Part shown: positions 55,152 through 64,000 of the stretch, piece by piece | How positions within the stretch are numbered: position 1 is the first letter of the stretch | How the letters are laid out: each line of letters starts with the position of its first letter | Assembly (NCBI GenBank): GCA_022497145.1 | Contig: MU385969.1 | Coordinates: 23,547-87,546, forward strand | Reading direction: 5' to 3' | Length of the DNA: 64,000 bases | From: Rostrohypoxylon terebratum | Lineage: Eukaryota; Ascomycota; Sordariomycetes; Xylariales; Hypoxylaceae | Made by a program: the position numbers and the translations under genes | The notes under the pieces: generated by a model | Told to the model about the DNA's origin: nothing | Seen by the model: only the letters and a program-made list of their open reading frames with translations | The model's database searches: none

Positions 55152-56895
55152 TGAAAGATGGGTCACATATAAACTCGTAATAGTCCGTTATTTGGCTTGA
55201 TTTGTTGCTCGGTGTTTTAGGATCGCTTTGGGTTGAGGATACCAGGTTGCATTGGAGTTACACAGGCACAAAGGCGTTGGCTTCTTCACCAGTTCACCAG
55301 GGCTTGAATGCATATATGACACGACGTTACACTGTTAGAATTGACTAATGCAAGTATATAAATGTAATTGGGACACAGCTACCTAAATGAATTCAAGATG
55401 AAGAGCATTCTAACTTCTAGGAATGACGTGTGTACAGTGTATATCTGACCAAGAGACTAGGGAGAAAGGGGGGATAAAGCAACGTTCATCAGATACCATA
55501 ACGCATTTTTAGTCTTCAACGAGCTAATCACGAAGTGACTAGCCTCTGTGCTTGACTCTAATTACTGGTTATCATCACCTGAACTTGTCCGAATACCATC
55601 AACAGAGAAGAGGAGAAATCCCCCAGATCCACACATTACCTTCAAACCAGAACAACCTAGACGAAGATGACTTCCCACGAAGCCCAGAGTTGACTGTCTG
55701 GTTGACCGTCATGAAGGGAACCCCCTCGCACCAAGAATGAGCCCCATCGAGTAACCAAGCCGTCTTCCAAAGGAAGAAAGCAAGGCAATCGCATAACTTT
55801 CGATCTCGACAGCAGGGTGTCTACACCCGCCCTTCACACCCTCCGCCCATCCAACCCACGGCCACCTGCCATCAACCCACCTCCCGAGATTGCAGACATC
55901 AAACCCCCCAACCAAGAGCGCGGACTCTTATCTTCGTCCATAGGGTCTCAAGGCCGAGAAATTCGGGTCGCGCACTCGGGAAAGCAAGCGATGTAGCGAC
56001 AGGTGGTGCAGGTCGAAGACGGAACAGAGGACAGACGGGGAGACGTAAGCCGCAGTGCTTCTATGGCGGCGCGTCTACGCATTTTCCTTTGAGAAAAGGA
56101 ACGTCCGGGGACTTTCTCCCAAAGCTTTATGAGGTAGGGGAGACGACCCGATCAGAGATCGAGAAGTCTCTGTATGTAGCTTCGATCGCGATTTGTTGGG
56201 CGAGGGGGTTGAAGAAGGAAGGAAAATTTATTGCAGAATTTGATGGAAAAAAAAACTTTATGGAATGCAGGGAACGCTAGTGCAGTTGGCCCAAGCTCCC
56301 AGATTTTTGGTGGAGATTCAGTTGATAGATTCGGCCAATGAGACTTTCTTATTTATTCAAGCCAGGATTTCTCAACTCGAATCCCGGGCTAGGCAGCATT
56401 GGGAAGTACCGTATACCTAAAGGTTTTAGCTTCTCATTGATGATTGGTCAGTAGTTGGTGCTTTGTAGGCAGGCAGTACTAGTAGGTAGTACAGTGGTAC
56501 CTAAATTTTTAGCAGCTTCACGCGTTCACGTCTTTCGTCTTTCGTTGACGCCAATTCGGTAACTGCTACATACATCTTTTACACCTTTTACACCCATCTT
56601 TTACATACCAACCTTCCGAAAATCCACCGTTCGTGACATTATTTATATCAGTACAACCTTACGATATACCCGACTCTCGGTCACAAAGGAGGAATCAGAA
56701 TAAGCAATATTAGCCATTTGAGCTTGATATTGTTTGTTCATTTCTAGCCTCGGGTGACGTCTTCTCTTATTCTCTTAATTAACGAACCGCCACCTGCAGC
56801 TCCCATTTACCTACCAAACACCCTCAGTAAACCTCGAAACCATTCTGACGCTCTTCTCATCATCTCCCTGGCTGTGATAGCCGCCCTCCAGCAAG
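55152..56895. other. Intergenic region
   Basis: No supported gene. A frame at 55552-55740 and one at 56089-56280 lack recognisable features. The right end is the promoter and leader of the Rae1 gene, with CTTTTACACC repeats near 56577-56605. Confidence 0.5.
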
Positions 56896-58096
56896 ATGTC
56901 GGGACTTTTCGGAAGCGCCGCTTCAACATCTACCACTAGTAACACGATTGGCGATTTGAAGAACGACGTTGCAGTCTCGAACCCTCCCGAAGACACGGTC
57001 TCCGACCTCGCCTTCTCGCCTAGCCAAGATATCCTCGCAGTCTCCAGTTGGGATAAGAAAGTCCGCATATACCAGATCGCCCCCAATGGTTCAAGTGAAG
57101 GAAAACATATGTATGACCACGACGCTCCCGTTCTCAGCGTAGATTTCTCCAAGGTAAGTTTCGCGCATGCTGTGCTTCAGGTCGATGTGCTAATGGAAAC
57201 GTATAGGACGGCAACAAGATCGCTTCCGCCGGCGCGGACAAGCAAGCCAAGGTATGCGACCTACAGACGCTGCAGACGGCGCAAGTCGCCGCGCACGACC
57301 AGACAGTCCGCTGCGCGCGCTTCTTCGAATTGCCGAATTCCAACGGCCCGATGTTGGTGACGGGTTCATGGGACAAGACTGTCAAGTACTGGGATCTCCG
57401 ACAAAGCACTCCGGTGGGCACCGTGACATGTCAGGAACGTGTGTATTCCATGGACGTACGCAATTCGCTGTTAGTCATCGGCACGGCAGACCGGTATATC
57501 AACGTCATCAACCTACAGGATCCGCTGAAATTTTATAAGACCTTGCAGAGCCCGCTAAAATGGCAGACTCGGGTCGTAAATTGTTTCACCGACGCCAGCG
57601 GTTTTGCTATTGGCAGTATCGAGGGCCGTTGCGCGATCCAATACGTGGAAGACAAGGACTCAGGGTAAGTTTGCGAGTTACTCTTACAGCTTGCTCTAAT
57701 TGTCTTGTCTATCAACACAAGCTAACAACACATTACAGATCAAACTTCTCCTTCAAGTGTCACCGCGACCCTCCTCAGGGTAACACGACACAGGTTTACT
57801 CAGTCAACGACATCTCCTTCCACCCGCAGCACGGCACCTTCTCTACTGCCGGTAGTGACGGCACGTTCCACTTCTGGGACAAGGACGCCAAGCATCGGTT
57901 GAAGGGATACCCGACGGTCGGGGGCAGCATCACGGCGACGACGTTCAACGCCGGGGGCACCATCTTCGCGTACGCCGTCGGCTACGACTGGAGCAAGGGC
58001 TACATGGCTAACAATCAGAACTACCCGAACAAGGTCATGCTTCACCCCATCCAGGGCGACGAATGCAAGCCCAGGCCCAGCGTGAAGAAGCGGTAG
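56896..58096 (+). CDS. RAE1: mRNA export factor Rae1/Gle2 (WD40)
   Basis: Three exons, 56896-57153, 57207-57664 and 57739-58096, join in phase to 357 residues, as expected. The N-terminus is MSGLFGSAAST. WD40 blades follow: DTVSDLAFSPSQDILAVSSW, NKIASAGADKQAKVCDLQTL, MLVTGSWDKTVKYWDLR, LVIGTADRYINVINL, and a last one with NDISFHPQHGTFSTAGSDG. The VSSWDKKVRIYQI start, the KCHR segment and the end GYDWSKGYMANNQN are diagnostic for Rae1/Gle2. It binds Nup98-type GLFG nucleoporins at the nuclear pore and promotes poly(A) RNA export, and it also acts in mitotic spindle checkpoint control. Confidence 0.97.
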
Positions 58097-59997
58097 AATA
58101 GTCGTGGCGCTAGCGAGAAGATGAGGTGGATAGGGATGGGGATGGGGATACTACCACAACGACACCTACTCGTGTATCAGTTGTTGGACTCGCATATCAA
58201 GATCTTTTGTCCCTAGAAAGGTCACCGTCAAGTCTCTTGTTACTCTGGGAGATTTGTCATCAGATCTGCTTAGATAACGTAAGATGTACGTGGGACTTGA
58301 ACCACGTGAGAGATGGGAGTTTTTAATTGTCATTGATGTAATTTGTTCCGTGGTCAGGTGCACACGGGGAATATAGCTTCCCTTATGCTCAAGAAAGCTA
58401 TTACGCAGAAATGAAAGATAATCAGAATCAACTTGGAATGCTTTATCGGAGTAGGCAGGTCAAAAAATGGATATCATCCTAGTGCTCATCTTCTCTGGGC
58501 GCATTAGCTAGTAGAATAGTCGTTAATCCAGTACTGTTTTGTTAGCTGTTGTCATCTATGGATCTATATTCCGCTTATTTTTTAGGGGATGCCCGGAAGT
58601 TTTAGGGCATTTCGGTAGGCTAGATCCCCGTAATCAAACGCCGCCCCTTTCTCTCCCATAGCCCTGGAGCATCTATTAAATGAATAGCTACCAAATCCCA
58701 CTCAACGATCAATCTAGGGAGGTTAAGTCCAAGTTTGTCGTTGACGATTACCCATACTACTATTGACATCGTCCAACTAGATTAGACACTGTCCTACAGT
58801 GGCCAGTCCTTCTAATTGTCGTCGCATTCTTGCAGTTGACGGTACCTACCTAATCATTGAAGCTGGGTATAAGAAAAACAGAACTAGCCCCTATGTTAGG
58901 TACCTACCTCCTACAAAGTAGGTAACCCGGTATAGAGGCAGTTTACATAGGTCCTAGAGTTAAGGTGGGCGTTATTAAAGCCACTTATTTTGAGCCTACT
59001 GCCTCTGGAACTCGTCAGCGGCTGGTTTACAATCCGAAACACACCTGGCTTTCCCCAATGTGCCGCTACAGTGTGTCCGAGTGTGTCCGAAATAGGAGTA
59101 CCGTAAAGCTCTTCGCGTAATAACGCCTCTAGACGCTATCGGATACGGTGCAGCGCGACGCCAACTACGCAATACCATACAAGAAGCACCCAATCTAGAA
59201 TACATCGCATAAAATAGCGATCATATAGCAGGACACCTCCTATCCACTCCGAGTACCGCAGTCTCAGCCTTAGTGTCCAAGAGGTGAGCTCGACCCCCAT
59301 ATGGAGGAGACAGATGATCGTGGACTAGAAGACAAAGTGATATCATGATCAACGCGATTTCAGTAGGTGGCAGTTTTTGCTGGTTGCCTGAATCTTCCTG
59401 GCATGGTTAATTGGCCTTTTACATTATTAGTCACCGTAACTACTTCTTACGGTCAACTCGGCTTCCACGGTGCCTTCAATTCCTCCCTGGGGCTTACTCT
59501 TTGGAAACATTATGAAAAGAGAGGGAAATCATTGGCATCTTCAGGTATGATAAGTGGCTGTTCATTCGTTGCTTAGGTACCTGAGCGTCATGCCAGCTGG
59601 GACTAGGTAGGTACCGGAATTAAACTGGTTAATGGATTCTTATAGAGGGTATGCGGTGTAACTCACTGTATCTAGTGGACTAATGGATGATACCAATTAT
59701 GACGATTGCCTGTATTTTAGCGCATCCCTCCCTCAATACCGCCAATAGATCAGTTCATATCTCCAGCTATGTTGACACCCTTGGAACAGTGGAAAAGTCC
59801 GCTATAATTTATAGGGCGTAAGCCGCCAAAGTCCCTTGTATTTACAGCTAATTACACCGTCAATGCCCTATAATTCCCTTGGGTCCACACGGCCTAGCAC
59901 CTAAAGCCTAAAGGCACAGCGTAGACCGAACATGAGTACTAGGTAGGTAGGACCTAGGTCCTAGGTGTTCATATATTAGTATCATGCAAATAGGAAT
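58097..59997. other. Intergenic region
   Basis: No supported gene. It has several TAGGTACCTACC words (58840-58925) and ACTAGGTAGGTAGGACCTAG at 59939. Frames at 58996 and 59367 look accidental. Confidence 0.5.
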
Positions 59998-60642
59998 TCA
60001 TCGAAGATCCAGATGTGGACAATCGGCCGGGTCTTGGTAAAACTCTGCACCCAGTTTCTCCAGAATCTCGCACCTTTCGTCCATGCTGAATGCATTAAAG
60101 AAGGCACCGACTCCCTTTTCCGCCGCCTCATACTCACCCATGGAAAGGACCCATACACCCTCTCCATTCTTCGGCCATGCCGCGAAAACCAACGTCTGCG
60201 AAATCGACTGGCTCCTGCGTGTCATCTCATCGAGAAGATAATCGTCAACATTCCGGATACTCCAGGCGCCCAACTTCCTCATCAGCGCGCAGTGTCTGTC
60301 CTCGGCCTTCTGGTCCTCGGACTTGTCGCAGGATTTGAAGCGCGAGAGCCCGAGGAAGTCCAGGTCGACGCCGTTGCAGTAGGGGAGCACAAGCGCGCCG
60401 CCGGTAGAGGGGTAACCGTACACCTGCGTGTAGGGGATGCCGATACTGGCGCGCCTTTTCGTGGGGGGCCATGGGTCATCATCGGGACAGACATTGATGC
60501 GGTCGGGAGGGTTGACGTCGGATCTATCCACGGGTGGAGGCAGCTCTTCGCGGGAGAAGGGCCAGAAATTAAACATGGAACAATAGTAAAGAATCACACT
60601 AAAGAGGAGAATGATAAAACTGATTTTTACTGTCTTTGACAT
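59998..60642 (-). CDS. Small membrane-anchored protein, unknown
   Basis: A 214-residue single-exon frame with an ATG at 60642. A short basic N-terminus and one hydrophobic stretch (VKISFIILLFSVILYYCSMF) form a signal anchor, leaving about 190 residues outside the cytosol or in the ER lumen. The soluble part has RASIGIPYTQVYGYPSTGGA, LVLPYCNGVDLDFLGLSRF, several Cys, and WPKNGEGVWVLSMGEYEAAE near the end. No known motif. The good frame, the GC-rich codons against AT-rich flanks and the clean start support a gene, though the opposite strand is open over the same span (60013-60639). Confidence 0.7.
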   Translation of the reverse strand: MSKTVKISFIILLFSVILYYCSMFNFWPFSREELPPPVDRSDVNPPDRINVCPDDDPWPPTKRRASIGIPYTQVYGYPSTGGALVLPYCNGVDLDFLGLSRFKSCDKSEDQKAEDRHCALMRKLGAWSIRNVDDYLLDEMTRRSQSISQTLVFAAWPKNGEGVWVLSMGEYEAAEKGVGAFFNAFSMDERCEILEKLGAEFYQDPADCPHLDLR

Positions 60643-61674
60643 TGGGAGATAGATGTATTTGATGGTTGCGTGTTTTTAGTCTACAACAAAAATGAAGACG
60701 CGAGATCGTCTTAAGGAGAAGAGCGGAGGTCCTAGAATTTAATCAACTCACCCAGTGGCCTTTAGGTTAGGCAACCATTCCTCTTCATCCATAGATTAAA
60801 ACCAGGATAGGTGGCCTGATGCCACGCAATTTCTCGTTCGAAACTGTTTCGATCATACCTAAGTGATTTTGACTTTTAAACCGTTTCTTAATTCGATTCT
60901 AAATTATTTCGTACCATTACATGTTTACATGTTACGATCTCCCCAGAACAAAACGGACAAAGTATCACCCGAAGGTCACGTGACCTAATCAAAATCTTGG
61001 CATTGAATCAAACTCGATTCAATGAGTCGAACTCAACTCAAGAAATCGAGCTCGACTTAATAAGTCAAAATCAACTCATGCAAACACTTCTAACTCACCA
61101 ATTTCATGGACATAAAGAATTAGGATATAAAGAATGGAAATTTCCTACTGTATTTAGTTTTAGTTCTTCAGCTTTCAATCTAAGTATTCAGACTGCACTT
61201 GAATATAGAGTCCCATGAAATCTCTTTTACGAACAGAATCGTCAACCCTACAGTATTGTTACCTTAAAACCAAGTACCCCAGGGTACGTATCCGCTCTAC
61301 GAAGTCAGTTAGACAGAAGTAGTAGACGGGTTCGTAACATTACATACACTATATCCAAGCCAGTCAACCATCGGTTGTGTGGCTTAACCTAGATTTTCCT
61401 CCGATTCATTTCTATCCTAACGGATATAAGTGGAACCTCCGGTCCGTAAAAGCGAGATATGCGGACAGTTGGCGTCAAAAATCGCTTGAACTAACAGGAA
61501 AATGGTGGGTTATAACCGTTCCCTTCGGGAAAACTAGCCTATCATTGCCGTTAAACTACCAAGGGGCACACTTCAATATGAGTGACTATACCAATTCGTA
61601 CAGGTGAGCGGTCAACCTTTTCTTCCCGTATACCCACATTCATATTATATCCAAAGCCAGTCCTTATCCCAAAA
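60643..61674. other. Intergenic with degenerate repeat
   Basis: No supported gene; frames at 60997-61218 and 61377-61607 lie in or beside the repeat. ACTCGATTCAATGAGTCGA-type short inverted words occur at 61010-61075. Confidence 0.45.
61120..61341 (+). repeat. Dispersed repeat, degenerate copy B
   Basis: It shares order and words with copy A (30632-30860): TTTAGTT, TTCAATCTAAGT, ACTGTTACCTTAAAA and the GGTTCGTAACA end. It has many substitutions and gaps and the same orientation as copy A. Confidence 0.6.
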
Positions 61675-63564
61675 CTATGCCACATGAGGGATTTCTGACG
61701 ACCAAGTTGCTACGAAAGAAGAAGGCGGTTGAAAACATAATGACCGAAATATCTCTACCACCAAATATAGACGAGCCAAGGTATATCCCAAAATCGTACA
61801 AAACTCGAAAAATGGCAGTATTTTTCCAAAAGCAGGTATCCAGCCACGATGGATGTCTATAAGCAAGACACCATAGTATATCGGTAGCAATCCAGCCGTA
61901 AAAATGCTTGCAACCCGCCACAAAAGTTGTTCTGTGGGAGTAGGGAAGTCCGAATACCACGAGGCACAGTGAATTCCGCCGAAAATCATGCCCGCGAGAA
62001 TGAAACCATCATCCATGTGCGTTAGAAGAGCCTTCCCAGGAAATAATACTGACATAGTGTGACGAACCTATACTTAGGCTTAGTAAGTATAGCTTCATAA
62101 GGGGGTCTTGATTTTAAGGTAACAGTAATCGTAGAGGTCAAGTGTAATCAATCAAGTGTGTTCGTCAGAGAGGCTTGGAGTCCTCTCCCTACTCGTAGTG
62201 AATAGACTTAGATTGATAACTAAAGAACTAAAGTGAGTGACTAGATACATGGAAAATGCTGTGATTATATAGATATCCTTCCTCCCTGTCTTGTTTTGAA
62301 GGTAGCTGTAGTAGCCAGCTATCCGAGGTTTACCCATTTTGGTGTTGCGTTTTAAGTGGGTATACCTCCTTGTTGTCGGATCGTAACACATAGCAGGTTC
62401 ATGGGAGTATCTTGCGTCATTAGGAATGGGACTTAAGATTGTTTCCGTCTTATTGAGCCGTTGTTTTTGTCCAAAGAAGCGATGTGATCGAAGAGTGATC
62501 CAAAACCAAGAGGCCGGATGCAGCCTAGCGAGCTCGCTACGATCTTGATTTCCCAGAAGTTGAGGCTTGAATTCTCCATAGCTCATGGCCACAGGTCTAG
62601 TGCCTGTATGGTGCTCGACTGAAGGTGGTTCATGTTCCTTAGAGGTTTGGGCCAAAAGCAATGTTGGGACCTGTACATCTTTTGGCTTTGAAAGGCATAA
62701 AAGGAAAGTAAAACCCGTGCAGGCTGCATATGCGAGGACCGCAATTTCGATCTGAGGTATTGCTAACCCACGGGCTCCACGAGCAATGATTTGGATTATG
62801 AACCAAGTCAATTGGCCAATTGTAATGCACTTCATGAAGAAGTCACTCTTGCTTCTATCTTTAATCTCTTCTTCGGTAATCCTTGGTATTTCCCCCACTA
62901 TTGATGATGTATCAACTATCCACTCTGTCCCATTTCTTGTTGCGGGACTTGTAGATTTCCGAAGTCCGCATACGTATAGCAAAGAACGAATGTTGAGAAA
63001 TATTGGTGTTTGTTCCTCTTCTGGTTCCATTGGAAGCCCAGTTTTGAGTGCGAAGCCGCCCATATCGATATAGAATCCATGTGTTAGTGTCCAATTCTTC
63101 TTGGCCCACTCAAGGCCTTGGAATGCATTATAGGGTAATGTTTTCAGATCCTTGATAAATTCCGTTGCTAATCGTCGGTCTTGAAGTGCCTTTCCTACCA
63201 AGAATTCAGGCATGAATAAGGTCAGTATCATCCATTTGCATTTTGGGAGGATCCTAAGGCAATCACGTCGGATTGTTCTAAATATATTTGACAGATTTGC
63301 GCGCCAGGCAGGCAGAGAATCCTTTTCGCTCTGCGACAGTGCCGATTTTGGCATTTGCCTTGGGACATTTAGATGCTGAACAGTCCAGCAACAAGTGAAA
63401 AGAGTAAATAACGAGGTCCAAAGTATGTCTAAAGTTCCCCTGACATTAGCCGCGAGCACAAAATTTGTAAATTCTGGTGGAATATGGCAATCAGTTTGGA
63501 AGGTTGACGATGCCCAAACTGGCTTTGCAAGGATTTCAAGACAAATGGCGTATAAGAGGTTCAT
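61675..63564 (-). pseudogene. Multi-pass membrane protein gene split by repeat insertion
   Basis: The 5' part (63564 to about 62290) starts with a signal-like MNLLYAICLEILAKPVWAS. It has ANVRGTLDILWTSLFTLFTC and CWTVQHLNVP, and further helices (MILTLFMPEFLVGKAL, FIIQIIARGARGLAIPQIEI). The 3' part (62055-61675) has MIFGGIHCASWYSDFPTPTE, LLWRVASIFTAGLLPIYYGV and ARLYLVVEIFRSLCFQPP, ending WSSEIPHVA. Together they form the N- and C-terminal portions of one fungal membrane-protein family of unknown function. Between them lies repeat copy C (62058-62285), whose bases supply the last roughly 45 codons of the 5' frame and then a stop at 62152. If the repeat were spliced out as an intron the gene could still work; I see no good donor there. 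Confidence 0.75.
62058..62285 (-). mobile_element. Dispersed repeat, copy C, inside a gene
   Basis: It starts TGTGACGAACC on the plus strand and is the inverted, nearly identical copy of 30632-30860. It sits between the two halves of the membrane-protein gene. Similarity may extend to about 62302 at the right edge. No target-site duplication was identified with certainty. Confidence 0.85.
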
Positions 63565-63831
63565 GATCACAACTTGATCTTTTCTATCTCAGATGACTGT
63601 TGCTTTATTGTACCTACCTTAAAACCATAGTAGGGAAATTAAAGCATAAATTCTTAAAAGCGGGAGGAATAAAACATCTTCCGATCCAATTATATGGAGT
63701 AACGTGGTTTATGACACAAATGCAACATTAAAACTGCGAGAATAATAACGAGGCTTCTCATTAAATACTACCTACCTACCTACCCATCTGTTTGTCTACT
63801 CATCTAAATACACAACTCATTTAAAATACAA
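63565..63831. promoter_or_regulatory. Divergent spacer at right edge
   Basis: Short spacer with ACTACCTACCTACCTACCC at 63768-63786 just before the next start codon. Nothing else seen. Confidence 0.4.
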
Positions 63832-64000
63832 ATGTCTCCGGAGCCTACCCAAAACTTTTCTCAGCTTCAGCTAGACCTTATTGGCGATATATACAATTTT
63901 AGTGATGGTGTCACACGGGGACTGGATGCCAAGATACAGTTGGCAGCCAGGTCGCATACAGGTCAGGCAGGAATCCTGCAAAGAGGTTATCATCACTTAT
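63832..64000 (+). CDS. Start of an unidentified gene, cut by window end
   Basis: An ATG at 63832 opens a frame of 56 codons that runs off the window (MSPEPTQNFSQLQLDLIGDI, then NFSDGVTRGLDAKIQLAAR). The composition is gene-like and no stop occurs. There is too little to assign a family, and the frame may also contain an intron. Confidence 0.4.
   Translation, partial: MSPEPTQNFSQLQLDLIGDIYNFSDGVTRGLDAKIQLAARSHTGQAGILQRGYHHL

Noticed and set aside
58280..58320. GGTTCAAGTCCC on the minus strand as a tRNA T-arm
   Set aside because: No cloverleaf can be built from the flanking sequence; it lies in the 3' region of Rae1.
60013..60639. 208-residue plus-strand frame opposite the membrane-anchored protein
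   Set aside because: The minus frame has a clean start, a signal anchor and better composition; only one is likely real.

Overview
The window is nuclear DNA of a filamentous ascomycete (Pezizomycotina). Short GT-AG introns of about 45-115 bases with CTAAC/CTAAT branch points, HET, NACHT and ankyrin genes, and orthologues of Sts1/Cut8, gamma-tubulin and Rae1 all fit this. Interstitial TTAGGG-type repeats fit too. A sordariomycete is my best guess but is not proven. I rebuilt the exons of thirteen spliced genes by hand: a splice model is given where frame, splice sites and family motifs agree and the exon lengths sum to a multiple of three.

Left edge (1-5.1 kb): a partial zinc-type alcohol dehydrogenase/enoyl reductase, a complete 553-residue MFS drug-efflux-type transporter and a divergently transcribed HxxxD acyltransferase. 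Together they look like the edge of a secondary-metabolite cluster.

Accessory island (5.4-39.7 kb): a HET-domain protein; a NACHT-ankyrin NLR-like protein; a 1166-residue ankyrin protein; an unknown protein with a (Cys-Glu4)n tail; a hydrolase-NB-ARC-TPR NLR; a Fig1-like membrane protein; a stand-alone paralogue of the NLR's hydrolase domain; a dead calpain gene; and an ankyrin-CorA-like membrane protein. This is a dense set of fungal self/non-self and cell-death type architectures. The island also holds interstitial telomeric repeats (one a head-to-head hairpin), a MITE-like element, hairpins and a dispersed repeat.

Core block (41.1-58.1 kb): STS1/Cut8 (proteasome tethering), a large coiled-coil protein, a small disordered protein, gamma-tubulin, a conserved unknown protein and Rae1/Gle2 (mRNA export). 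These are ordinary, intact, intron-containing genes with long spacers.

Right edge (58-64 kb): a small membrane-anchored protein, then a multi-pass membrane protein gene split by a roughly 230-base repeat. A 98%-like inverted copy of that repeat lies 31 kb away, beside the stand-alone hydrolase. A new reading frame starts at 63832 and runs off the window. No convincing tRNA, rRNA or CRISPR was seen.
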